Origin: Phoronis australis
Taxonomy: Eukaryota > Phoronida > Phoronidae
Assembly: GCA_002633005.1 (NCBI GenBank)
Contig: NMRA01000553.1
Coordinates: 62,161 to 126,160 of the forward strand
DNA length: 64,000 nt
Direction: 5' to 3'
Made by a program: the position numbers and the translations under genes. Under the pieces are notes generated by a model that saw nothing but the letters and a program-made list of their open reading frames with translations, searched no databases and was not told the DNA's origin. Positions 1 through 13,500 of this stretch are shown piece after piece; position 1 is the stretch's first letter; the number at the start of each line of letters is the position of its first letter.

Positions 1-3000
1 TTCGGTGTTCAGTGCGGTATTATTGTTCGTTTTAAATCAGTTTTGGTTGGTACCTCGAATATCTAGTCTAGCTCATTTTTTGGGGTCTTTGTAAGGCCCC
101 CAGGGGTCACACCCAGAGTGCAGACAACGGCAGACGTCCATTTCTGTACATACTGAGGTGGACTTTAAATGCTCCCGTGGTCAGATGTTGGTACCTCGTT
201 CATCTATGCTAAGTGCTCTGGGCTGCCGGTCTACATGTATTGAGCGACTCTATTAGTAACTAACAGTATTGAAACGGCATCAAAGACAGTTTTAACAACA
301 AGACTTCGGAAAATATGCCAGGCATAAATTCTGTTTCATTTAATGTTTGTAAAAAGTTCATTTTCTAGATATCCACCCGTTGGCCTATTTTCAGAAATTT
401 CTGATTACACACCATAGCAAAATGGCGGCTACAAGGAGATTGCTTGGTGGAGTTGGATTATTCAAGTGTTCTATTGCATAAACGAAAGTTTCTTCGAATT
501 AGAACCCAATATGGCGAAGCAGTAAAATTTTTTAATGAAATTTTCAACAAGAGTAAACAAGAAGATAAATTTTACTTCATTTAATTTAGTACGGCTTTCA
601 TCAACAAACACATGATTAACTTTCGAACATTTTTGGTCATGCAATGAGCGTTTGAAAAATGCAAAAATGACAATTTTGGACATTATTTTTGTTTGAATTA
701 AAGGAAACTTTACAGCATTCATGACGGGAATGGATTTGCAAAGTAGTCTTAGGTGTATGGAATGCACCTCACAGCCGGCCATGTCAGATATTGGTCTTGA
801 CTCCATAATTCACTTGAATCTTTAAGAATCAAGCTCTAAGTGTCGAACTTGCTATGCACAAATAGATCTCTAAAAATTTGAGACACTAAAATTAAAGCCA
901 AGGTTGAATTTTCTGCATTCTGAAGACTGGGAGATGGACATTTTTGATATTCATCATATTTCTCAAATATTGGACACTGTATTTCGTATCAATAGTCTGA
1001 AATAAAAGAAATTATGAGAATATTCTCCATATATGGCTTTAACATTTTCTGTGCTGTCTACTGACCACTGACTGTTTTTGAGTGTTGTTTTTGATGTTGG
1101 ACGTATCTCGAACTGTTCGAGGAATTGTGTTCTTATTGAGGAGAGCAGTAGTCAGCTACCAGTGTCCCCTAGTCAAAAGTTCCTTGATGGATCTTCATGA
1201 ACTTCATTGGTTCTGTTACGGAACCAGCATGGCGGAAGTTGATTTCGAGACAAAGTCTGACTGCCTGAGTGCCCCCTTAAGGGGCAAGTTACCGATAGGT
1301 TTTCACTCCTTGTTCCTCAATTTTTACGAAGTTCATTGACAGATCATGACATAGATTGTGGCATATATCTTCCTATGACGGAACTGACACCACCTTCACA
1401 GTTTTAGATGGATTTGATCCTTTTCTACCCATATTGGTCATTTTTATTATTTTTGTGTTTTCGTAATGTGCTTTATACCTATCCAAAACGGCTTGAAGAA
1501 TCATGAAAGTTGGCAGTTGCTTTTCTTTTGACGAGAGCAACTGGTCGACATTAATTTTGATTTTGTACTTCTGTTGTACCCCGTTATAGCAGTTTTATTT
1601 TTTGCACCTACGTCGATATTTATCAAATACGGTAAAGTTTCCTTAAATTCAAACAAAAGACAATGGCCAAAATTGTCACTTTTTGATTTTTCAAAACATT
1701 GTATTGCCAAAAATGTTAAAAAATTTCACCGTGCTCCACTATATAAAATTTTTAAATAAGTGAAATTATCTTCTTGCGTACTCATGTTGAAGATTTTGAT
1801 CAAATAAACTTTCCTGTTTCACCATATCGTGTTCTAATTTAAAGAAACTTTCTCTATTTGTACTCTGCCAATTCCAAGATTGAAAAATACAGGGGCAAAA
1901 CTTGGTGTCTTTCATCTTCCACAGCATCTACCAGTAGATCAATATATCGTGATTCCTGTTTTGAATTAAACCTATACCCAAAATAATGTGTTAATAGGAT
2001 TTACTATGATTATTAAGTGTCTGTGAGTAGTCCACAATCAATTGGCTTTTTGCCTTTGGTTGTCGGCAATCGACTTTCATTGCAACTTTTATTCAGTTGA
2101 GGTCAGTGTTAGAGCTTCAGCTATAAAATGTGCTGGCCCGCGGGGCCAGTTACTTGAATATGAGACCATGTCCACATAGTGCCTATATGTGAAAGTCTAC
2201 TGGCCCGGCCACAAATTCACTGGCCCCGGGTCACCACGGTGCATTTCCAACGCTGATTGAGGTGCATTCCTAGGTCGTTCTGCCATGATTTAGAACGTTG
2301 GAAGACTGGCAGTCCTGTTTTTGGGTCCGGCTGTCATGTTATTTCTCACCCCTAAAATCTATTTACGGAGCTGTTACCACAAAATGCAATTTTTTTCAGA
2401 AATGTGAACTCCAAAGTCACCATAGCTTGACCTTCATGACCCAAATTTTAGATACTGCTCCATACTTGAGAGATTTTGTTGTGATTTAAAGCATTCTTTT
2501 ATAGTTATAAACAGATGTCCTGGATTGAATAAAAATTGCTCGGAAATGGGACCTGTCACAGCTCCCCCCTCTGTTAATGGGTCGTGCCTGTATTGTTTTG
2601 TTGTCACATCTAAATGTGTCAAACAGTGTTTACCTAAGGTCAAAGTTCAAGCCTTAACATAAAGTTGGTCATGTGCTTGTGAAAGGGTATACCACTGCCT
2701 GTGTTGCGAAACCACCTTGTGATGTTTTGACATAACTTTGTATGCAACCCCAAGGAAAGTTTGGCCAATCCAAAGTTAGTGCTTTGTCAGGTTACCATTC
2801 AGTCAACTAATGTCAGTAAGCCGGGAAAGAATCATCCCTATGGAAGTGTCGTCAAAACGCAGTTCAATGCATGATGACAGAGGTAGGCAAATCGTGACGT
2901 ATGAACTACGCCTTGTGTTAACATTTGTTCAAAAACATTATATTGGCCGTGCTAAATAGGTCAAGGTCAAAGCTGAGTAAACGAGTCCCTCTTCAAAATG

Positions 3001-4526
3001 GCTACCGGCAACCAGTTTCACTAGAGTAATGGATATTGCCATTACTCAGTGAAAACTGATTCCCGGCAGCCATTTTATAGAGGGACCCATTTACTCCACT
3101 TTTACCTAGCTCATCAACCACCTTCATTTTACGGTCTCATTCTATGTTCGGTTAAATTGCCACATGGTCAGGACATCTAGTTCAGTCCTGGTAAAGCGTT
3201 ATAATCTTAAATGTTCCAGGGATGATTTCAAGAGCACCCCCCACGACATTAACATTTATAAATTTCCACTGATGATGTATTTGGACCAAAAAATAGTCCA
3301 GGTGGTCTGATACACGTTGAATCAGATGTGCTGCGTCGGCCACTCAGCCCATCGGAAGCCGCTTAATCTTCTTTATATTGTCATATACATACTATAACAC
3401 ATGTACCATACATAAATTAAGAACAGTCTGAGGACCTAATGACCCCTCTCAACACTACAGCGATTGAGGTGGTGAGGAGACATTCGTAGTTGTCTAACTG
3501 TTCTGAAGATGATCCCTTTCCAGTAGAGCTTGTCTTGCTTCTTAATTCTGTCAGCGTTTTTTGGTAAGTCGTTATCTTGTGAAACTGCAAGCATTCTCCC
3601 GAATCATGTGAACCTAGCAGAAGATTCAAAGTCACCTGCCATATGTTGTATCAGTGCTCGATTTGAGAACTTACATGCCACGAAGTTACTGCGACTGCGA
3701 GTATCAAAGTTTGATAATAATTCCCCAAAATCCATTTCAAAGTTAGTGTCGACTTCCAAGCTTCAAATATACTAACAGTTTTCCAAGATTGTATACTTAT
3801 GGTTCACAATTGTTCCCAATAGTTTCAATTTTTGGTGTGAAAGTTTCTTTAGATGAAGCGAGCGGGAGGGTATGTCTTCCGAACTACAAGGTGCATCACA
3901 TGAGCTGAAGTAGGTATCACAGGTTTATCACCACTCAGTGCCCTCTGTGGGTCTTCTCTTTCTTTTTTTGCTAAGGTGCTAAGTGAACAGTTGATGAAAA
4001 TTCTACAATACAAGCTAGGGGCAAATTCCCACAACTTAACCAATTTTGCCGAGTAGACTTTGAAGCGGGAAGTATATACAAAAGTGCTGGAAGTCATTTG
4101 TTTTTAAGTTTGTTTTGAAGCTGAATAAAAGTTTTGTCAAATTTTTCTTGAAGCTTGAAACAATTTGAGAAATATGATCTTGCTAGCATCGTGCAAAATT
4201 ATGATTTGCATTGTCAATTTATTCAACCCTACAAAGGCAACAAATATGCTGTGAAATTTTTGTTATTCTTGTAAAAAATCTGAAAAAATGCATCAATATC
4301 AAACTCAATTGATGTCACATTGGTCTTGCGACTTCAGAGTCCAGACCCTCACACAGTGAATACAGTCATATACCTGTATATTTGCAATCCTGCCACTGCC
4401 AGTGTACATTAATTGCCTGGATTCATCTTAACTGCACAGTGCGGATCTAATTTCTTGACATTTTCATTTATTGATCGTGCAGCTGAACATAGCAGTTCAT
4501 GCTTGGGATTTGTTTGCTTGCGAGAA
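1..4526. other. Upstream flank of stomatin copy 1, no gene recognised
   Basis: No convincing exon is visible. Open frames here are short, AT-rich and unlike any family I know. The stretch holds two copies of an AT-rich dispersed repeat (around 490-720 and, inverted, around 1590-1710), a long hairpin at 2975-3096 and a fragment at about 3300-3330 resembling the 3' hairpin of the SINE found at 21270 and 30617. The promoter of stomatin copy 1 should lie just before 4527, but I see no clear TATA box. Confidence 0.6.
2975..3096. repeat. Long hairpin / MITE-like inverted repeat
   Basis: Arms of 58 nt (2975-3032 and 3039-3096) are reverse complements at roughly 50 of 58 positions around a 6-nt loop (ATATTG). 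Similarity seems to continue weakly outward for about 10 nt on each side. No coding capacity is present. A foldback MITE is most likely; a hairpin RNA precursor is possible but unsupported. Confidence 0.8.
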
Positions 4527-4599
4527 ATGTCGTCTCACGGTTCAAATGGAAAGTCAGGCGAGAGTCAGATGGTGCTGGACACAGACTCTGACTCTGGTG
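4527..4599 (+). CDS. STOM: Stomatin 1 exon 1
   Basis: Encodes 24 residues starting [10 protein letters not shown] and ending DTDSDSG, then one base of a split Ala codon. The donor is GTGAGT. The A-A-ATG context has G at -3. Phase (1) and the small hydrophilic, acidic content fit a stomatin N-terminus. The link to exon 2 over a 4.4-kb intron is inferred from phase. Confidence 0.75.
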
Positions 4600-7500
4600 G
4601 TGAGTGTGGCTGGTAGTTGCTAGGCCCAGGCAGTAAGCAACAATTATGAAAACTCTTCTGGTGAATAGTCAAGGTCGATGTTTATGCCAAAAGCATAAAT
4701 GGTTCACAATTGTGGGTTGAAATTTGATTAATGCTCCGCGCAGAATTTGGGTTTTTATCTGATTAATGAATTATGTATAAGATCGCCGTCAGAACATTTA
4801 ATCTCATAAGCATGTTTCTGCATCTGACTTTGTTGGAACCTGAATCAAAACCAAGAAATAGTGATAGTTTTATGTGTTTAAAATTTACAACTTAATTTGT
4901 CCATTAAATAAGTCATTTCTGAGCTTCTTGTTTGCCTTATACACTTTGTGGCCATCAGTACTAGTTTTAAAAAGCGACTCACATTTGTCATAAATGACCT
5001 ACATATGTCGCAATTGGCAGTGAGAGTTATGGAAATTAACTAACATTCTGTGTTATCGATCGAGGTGTGATAAATACTTTCGTAAAGAAGATGGAATTTT
5101 CTTCAAAGCCAATGCAATTTTCCGTTCATGGTGTTTAAAAGTGTCTTAATTGCTCAAATGAACTTATTGGCACTAAAAGATTTGTTAGTGACTTATGGTT
5201 GCTGACTTGCTTGTAGCTGTTCGTATAAATCCTACTAATGATTAAGTCTTGTTTTTCTCAGCATTTGTTTCTATTGCGAAATGTCATGAAGTAATTCAAT
5301 TCTAGATGTTCACTGTCTTGTGTGCTAAATTGAAGAGCGTCTGCACCCTTATTACCATCATTACAATAACATTTTTTGTACCTTATGCTCTAGGCAATTA
5401 CGTCACCCTGGATGCTGCAGGCATACAGGGGTAATAGTACACCCCATAAAAAGTTACGCATTTCAAAATACAGCAAATGAAATCGAATGAAACATGTATA
5501 AATGCACATGGAGTTATAATTAACACATACCATTACTTTGAATACAATTCCGTCAACATAACTTGAACATATCCATGAATCTGTCACAGTTCGCTTGAGT
5601 TTCTTCCGCCAGGTGCCAGTTTGAGGAAGTTACGAGAAATCACGCCTGTTAACGAACAAAAAGTCCAAGGGACATAAAACTCACTAATTCCACCTGATAT
5701 CTTTCCATGCTATTTTGCAAGTGTCACGCGCCAGGTCACGTGCTTTGCTCAGTCTTGTGGTAGCCTTAGCCTAACTCACGTGACACAGTTGAAATATTTT
5801 GTGGTTATTGTGCGCACGGTGAAAAAGTTAATGGTGACCAAAAAGTGGAGTTGGAATTTTTCTCCAAAGTCACCTTAATTCTAGCAGATATGCTTCATCA
5901 AAGATATGACTGTGTAGAAGCAGAAAAGATCATTTTTTTTTAAGTGATAGTTTTGAGTGTGGAATGTATTTTTGATGAGGTGAAAACTCCAAATTGGTGG
6001 CCGGATTTGGCCTACCGCCCGTTTAAATTACTCGGGACGAAATACGTACACAAAGCGATGGGATTAAGTATTGTAGCCCCTAAATGGCCAACCGAGGGTC
6101 TACGTGTTGCCTACTTTAATTTGCTCTTGCACATGTACCTGATAAAATGGTGGTAATTTGCACTCCCTGAGAGATGAATAGATTGTGAGACTTTAAGTGA
6201 AGTATAAAAACAAGCACTAGAAAATTACACTTCATTTGTGTAGATTGTGTGGCTGCAACCAAACCTGTCTGGTGAAATAAGAGCGAAAAGACAATAATGA
6301 TCAATTTCAATTGAAGAGCTTTTTATTTTACTATCATCCATCATCACTTGATTGGTCATCCTTCAACTTGTACAATATGCCTTTGACGCACATCTCATGT
6401 TGTAAGTGACAGTTGTGAAGCTTGAGGAATAATATTCCGCTCACTGCCGCTCTTCATATCCTCATCTCTTGTGAGTTTGGCGTTTACAGTTTTTCATCCG
6501 CTGCTTGCACGATAGGCACTTCATTTGCAGCTGGTGTTTTATGTACACCAGGGGGTGCTCACAGTAAAGTGCAGCGTGCTGCTTGCTCATAGTTTTGGAC
6601 ATCCTCAAAAATGCACTACATACCAGCTATGTTTGTTATGTAGGCCTCGAGCTGTACGTATGCAGTGCAGTTGGACCCGAACGCATATATTCTGCTGATT
6701 GTTTTCCATTTTCAAAAACAGAAAATCCGTTTTAGAAAACAAATTAAGTTCCATTTTTTCCAGTTTGTAAGTTAGAAAATTCCATTTTCTTACTTCAAAG
6801 TGATAAATAGTGATATTGGAACCGTCTCATTTACTACTTTATTATGTCACAGTTGTTCTTAAGCCATGACTTGAAACTCACCATATTGATTGTTTCTCAG
6901 AATCGGAAAAGAACAGCACCTCCTTCAGGAGGAATGAACAACTGCTTGAACATGTTTTCTTCGAAACAACCGTCAATCGATCAATAGCCATGAAAGAAGT
7001 TGGATTCCGAGAGTTACACACATTTTTCGTTAGCGTGGAAAACCAGGTCCTTGCTTTTATGTGGGATAGCAAGTTCATTAAAGTGGTTAAATAATCTGAT
7101 CTGCTGGTAAGAGCTGTGAGCTGCATTCATTGGATGAATACCCAGCATACTTATATCGTAAATACAACGCATGTTGAGCGTACCCGTAACCAATGCCGGC
7201 ATATTGCAGATCAACAAATGAGGTCGCCATGCATCCACTGCATACTCGGTATGCACACTGCATACTCGGTATTCACACTGCATACTCAGTATGCGCACTG
7301 CATACCTTGCCTTGCTATTTGCTGCATACTGAAATCATTTGCATGGTTCAGTATATGTACCATCAACAGATGTAAGCTGAAATAATCAAAACAGTTGAGA
7401 TCTTTAGTGTATGATTGGGTATTGAGAAATGTTTGAGAGGAACTCATTGATACACCCAAAAGTGAGATATAGCCCTAAACAAGTATGTGCGGACTAAGTC

Positions 7501-10500
7501 AGCGATAGTGGATCGTGGTGCTCCGACTTTTCTGTCATTAGTTTGCCCTTGCATTCACAATCAATATTACCCGGTAATCCCATAGGTCAGCATGTGCACC
7601 AACCTCATCAAAACAGGCATGATCATTCCATTCATTCTGATTGTTCCGTGTGTGGTTCGTTGATATATTTGACATTTTTGACTACTTTCATAAATTCTCT
7701 AAACTTGAAACCCCGAGCGATCTCTTATGCAGGATCTGATCTGAAGTTTGTCGATGACAAATTGAATATTACGGACTATATATAGAGATCTTGGTCTTGC
7801 ATTTCCAACAACAGATAAACCCATTTTAACAAACAGTAGATTCTCTTCTAATTTCAGTTTTCTTTGTGGCAAGAAGACTTGATTTTAGTGCTCTAGTGTT
7901 GCTCACTATAGCAGGGGTCTTTTTAGAAAAACGTGGGCTTGGGTGAATTGACCTACTTGGCCTCAATTTGTAGGAGCTATGGGCCATGTTAGTTTCTTTA
8001 TCCTTTTTCACTTCCAATTTCAATGGACCCGTTGGCCTGAATTAACAGCTATCACAGTATGCATGTGAAATCATTTCTTCGCCAGTGACACTGGGCCTGC
8101 TCCCGAGAATTATCCCTGCTACTGTACAGACCTTTGAATAAATTATCGCCGTTTAATCTTCGTCATAAGCCATGTGCGTGGTGGTCGCATGTCACTACCC
8201 TTCATCATTCTTACTTTGTGATTGGTGTAATGATGACCAATTAGGATTGAGAAATCATAGTCAGCCACGTAATCAGCAGAGGAAGATGGATGATTTGTTA
8301 TGGTCTACACAAAAACATGTTGCTCTGTGTCAATCTTCTGTAGTTGAACTTGTTTTGGTTTGTGACAACATGACCCATCAGGCAACGGATAACAACAGTG
8401 AGATTTTCTTAAAATTTCCTTTAGCATGTGTCGCAGTGTAGTACATTGTAGATAGAGAAGTAATCGTGTGGGAACAAGGTTTTGTAAAAACTTTTTGTTG
8501 TTTACAACATGTTGTTTACAACATGCAACGTGTATTATAATAATTGGTAAAATTATTCTTTTTAGCAACGGACATGAACATACGTGGCTTTGGTTTGTGG
8601 TAGAATTACATGTCACTAATAATTGTGTCCAAACGTGTTTGCAGGGAAAATTTCAATTTTATATACCAATCGAATTGTGCTTTTAGGAACTTAAGTTTTT
8701 GTTACTGACAACGTTATGGACTGTTTACTATAGGTACGTAATTTTAAAATTGTATTTATTTGCATGTGCGTACGTGAGTGCATGCGTTTATTTAAAGTGG
8801 CCATAAAACCCAGTACTCTACGATATAAAATTTTGTCTTATAACAAACTGTTGATTCTTCCGAAGTTGGGTAACAAAGAACAAATTAAGGTTATCTCGGA
8901 CCTCATTGATTAGTCAAGTCGGCATATCTAGTCAAATAAAAACCAAACTGTAGAATTTGAGTGTGGACTGACATCTATTGTGCCATGTGCCGGGATTGTC
9001 CCTATGCAGTACTAAACAATATCTGTTTCATCTTTCCAGCTCCATCATCTTCAGGCATAGGATGCTGTGGCTACTTCCTCATGTTCCTGTCAGCAATCCT
9101 CATTTTCTTCACGCTGCCATTTTCCCTGTGTGCCTGCATTAAGGTAGGTTCAATATGATCACTGTCAATGACTGTTAGCGATTGTGGTCATGGGTGTGTA
9201 AAATGTACTCTTAAGGTCCAGAGCGTTGACGTTTGCTGTCAACACTGCCCTGCCAACTGTTGTGGATTTATGCATATTCTACGTATCTTTAGGGCTTTTA
9301 GGGCTTAAAATATCACTGGGAACGCAAATTTCCCTTAGAAAGATCAAAATCAACTGATAAAATGAAATATCTTTAATTTTATCGGAGTTTTGAAGCATCA
9401 GATCGAGGAAAATAGGTTAGAGGACACACAATGCATAATGGCGGAATTAGTCGAGAGAACAAGATGCATCCAATAATTTGCATATGAGAGTTCTCTTTCA
9501 TGATTGGTCAGTTATGATTTGTTTGTAAATGACTGGCCAATGACAAACACGCTTACTTGGGTCTGCACTGTGTAATGTCACCTGCTTGGAAATCAAGCTG
9601 GGATCGGAATTATGGAGACAAATATTACAGGGAATGAGAAAACAGGACAATAGAAGTCACCACATTTCATGAAGTTGATTTGAGACTCCGATTGCATAGA
9701 CCTGGAACTAAACCGCAATATCGAGGTTTGCTTGGTATGGTCTGGTGGTAAAAAAATCAGGTGTGCTGACAACAAAAACCTAAAAACATTGATGTGATGA
9801 GTTGAGTTTTTACGTAATTTTGCTGTTTAAGTTAAAAATGGGATATGAAACTGGAATCGATGGAAATTTACTTAAACTTTCTGAAAATCTTGGAAATCAA
9901 AGCTGCCACAAACAAAACATGTTAACATGAAGGTCACAGAAAATGTGCTCAATGATGCTCTTGATGTTGTAAAACAGAGAGGTTAAAGAATGTAGTTGAG
10001 TGCTTTATATATACCTTTGATCACTGAAGCAATTACTCCTGCTTAAGTATCACCGTTATTTTTATGGTCGTATCCTCCTTACTTTTTGATCACAGATGAC
10101 CAGCCTTGGTCGATAGTAAAAATACGAGATTGACAACTTGTGGTGTCACTCACCTGACTAAAGTAATGGGAAGCTAATTTTCTTTTGGTCCTTTTGTGTT
10201 GACATTACAGGGAAGATATCTATCAAAGTCATGAAGTGTAGATTATATTTTGCAATACGTTATGCTTTGCAGTAAGAAAAATAAGTAAACTTAATTGACA
10301 GTAATATTGGTCCATATGAAGCTCACATTGTAGTTATTATTTACGATGCATCAGTCAATAGTCTCTTGAATTGACATGGCTTGGAATTTTCCTTTTTTAA
10401 GAGAATTTCCTCTTTTTTAGTTTTGCTCTCCTCTGATTTGATTTCGAGTTTCCTCTTTTTTATCATTATTTTAACTTTATTTGTGCAAAAATGTTCATTT

Positions 10501-13500
10501 CAATTAAATTTTACAACACAAAAAGATGTTTCTATCTTACAAGCCTATTCATTTATGTAATGATACATCACCTGGAAACTTTTGCTCTATTTTGTATATG
10601 ATCATTCCAAGCTCTGAATTTAGGGCACAATATTGCCAACAAGTCATCACCAAATTAACTGCTATTCCATGTTCACATTTTATACCATGGCTAACATCAG
10701 ACAAAAATAAAAAAGGTACTTTTGGCGATTATTTTTGTTTAAAATTGCCGAGATTTTACTGTATTTGTCTGGTAGGAGACAATTCCTCAAGGACTATCCA
10801 TTGAATAGTGACCACTAGGGACTATACAATATGCTGGAACGTGTCATTCTATCAAACCTTTAGTACCCAAGTAGTAAGGTCTTAAGTCTCTCCGCCTGAA
10901 CATCTGTATGTCACGCAATGTCCTTGGCTCGATACCTGTTGTGTTAGTGGGGCAACTTCGTGCGCCGGTCAATTTTGGTGACCTTGACAGCATTTTCAAG
11001 GTCACAAACATAGAATTCACAAAATGTTTAATGTGAACGTGAGCAAATTCTGTATGTTAGTTGATCGATGGTAGAAGCTTCAAGTTTTATATCAGAAATA
11101 GAATCCCGTGTCCACAAAAACGTCATTCAAGATAATGAAGCTAATTTCGAATGCATGTTTCACTCGTGGCTGGTAATTAGGGGTAGGCGTTAGATGTCAT
11201 AACTTGTAGGTAATTAGTGTGAGAAGAGTCATCAATGGCACTTCTTTGCCTATTTTAGTACAAAATATGGCGGATGAGTGGAATTTCATTTTGTCAAATC
11301 TCTCAACAAAAATAAAGATGAAGAAAATTTTAGTCAGTTGTTCCTTACCAGTATTTGTACCTGTCGTGACGACGCTATGATTAACAACTTTTGTTTACAT
11401 TTCTACTATTTGAAGCTTGGTAATTGACCTTTGAAAATTGAGAAAATGACAATTTTGTTTATTCTTTTTGTGGGAAACAACTGAAGAATTGCTGTACTAC
11501 GACTAAGTACATAATGCTTTAGTTTCTAAACATGTGTCTGTGGAGAGTAGCAAGTTTTTAGCTGTGACATAAGGAGGCAAGTTATTCTGATACTGCTTCA
11601 TTCCCTTGGAAGTGGCTCTATGTCAAAAAATGAACTTTTGATGAAGATCACTTGCTCTTACAAAGCTGGTCTATATTTTTCTCCTCCCTCCGATGACATG
11701 TCACCGCTGGGCATGAGAAGAACGAACCTTTCATTATTGCTCAAGATCTTGCTCAAAGCATAAGATGTCCAACGCGACTAGCTAGCTTGCCATGCATAGC
11801 CTTGACCAATAACAAGGTGTCGATTTCGGCTCTTTACAGCTCAGAAATCACCGTTTTGGTATAAACTATCACGCAAAAATGGCGAACTGGTGAAATGTCA
11901 TTTTCTCACCTTTCATGCGTAGTACTAGTACAATGCTTTAACGTATCCAAGTTCTGCAAGGTACCTAGCAAAAGGTCATATTTCTTAAAATTGTAGGAAT
12001 TCACAACAAAGAAGAAAGCTCTTGAAAAGTGAATAAAGTACAATACTGGCAATAATTTTTGTCCAAAATTGGCGCTACTTTACTGGTGCTTGAGGAACAG
12101 GTTGTGGCCAGTCTCGGAACTGTTGGTTCTAAGTCAAAGATTCTGTCATGGATGAATGGTTGTTAGTAAGTTTTGAAGTGTTTCCAACATTGCTGACCCA
12201 AATACTTTTGCCAATGCTTGGCTTGAACACATTTGTCTAATGTTTTCTTTGCCTGTTTCCCTAGTAACTTAAGAATGTGCCATTAGCAGTTTAACAAGAG
12301 TGCAGTGAAAATCTAGGAGGCTGTGTTTAATGAAGAGACTAAGATATGAATCATGAATTTTGCCTTGATCTCCGGCTTCACTATTGAAGTTTTTGCAAAT
12401 TCTTTTAGACCATATAAAAGTTTAGTGTTGACTTGTTAATTTTTTTCTATTCTGGGTTATGGAGAGGGTTTTCCACTGTGCAACAGTACGTGCAAATTCT
12501 CATGAATTTCGGACAAAAGTCAATAAACAAAATTTAATTTTTCAAGGCATTGTTGTGGGCGTTGACAATGCTTCGTTTGAAAATACTGTTCATTGGTAGT
12601 TAGAGTACAGAACTTGAACATAGTAGTGTTGATTTGATGGTGTATTTCATGAAAAATGATGAAATAAATTTTCTGTTCTCAGTTATATTATGTATGAGCG
12701 TTAATTGGCAAGTTTTGACATGGAAAAATGTTGGTGTGATATCTCAAGATTAGGGTACTTTGGATTATGCTCATATTTTCTACAAGTGTACGTGAGACAG
12801 CTCTAGGCACCAGTGCAGTTTTGGTGACCTTTATTGATTTTCAAGGTCACATTGAGAAAATCTAGTTTCCAAAAATGTTGTTAGTACAGTATCCCAAGAC
12901 ATAACGCGTTATGGTCATGATAGACCGAACTGAACAACCTCTCCTCATTTTCGGGTCTGTGGAAATTCCTGAGAAAACCACGAACATTTGTATGTCGGGG
13001 TAACATGACATTTCACGCCTCTACACTTTACCTGATGGATTTCACACCTATACACACTACCTGCTGACATTAAGTTCCATTGCCAGACCAGGCATAATTA
13101 CCATGTTTATTGCTCCTGCAGTCAGAATGGGTGATAAACAATTGAAATCGCTGATAAAAGCCTGTCAAGCTTATAGTCCCTATAATCTCTGAGATTCTAT
13201 CATGAACATTTCAAGTTATGAGCTAGGAATCTTTAGGTTTTATGCGTATTTTGAGACGTGGTGTACCTGAGGCATCGAGCTCTAGATGACAGCTGGTTTT
13301 GGTTACCTTGACGATTCATTTCTAAGTCTAAGCTAAGCTTGAAAGTTCCTCTTGGAAAATGCTGTTGATGCGATATCTCAAGNTAATAGACAAAATTTAA
13401 TTTTTCAAGGCATTGTTGTGGGTGTTGACAATGCTTCATTTTAAATACTGTTCATTGGTAGTTAGAGTACAGAACTTGAACATAGTAGTGTTGATTTGAT

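Larger units (their letters stand above)
4600..9039 (+). other. Stomatin 1 intron 1
   Basis: A 4.4-kb AT-rich intron. It holds a three-copy 20-bp palindromic tandem repeat (7241-7300) and a tandem pair of 14-bp near-palindromes (8497-8524). I see no other exon. Confidence 0.7.

Noticed and set aside
4413-4526. N-terminal extension of stomatin 1
   Set aside because: The frame is open but its upstream limit is a TTG codon and there is no ATG before 4527. Composition is unlike stomatin N-termini.
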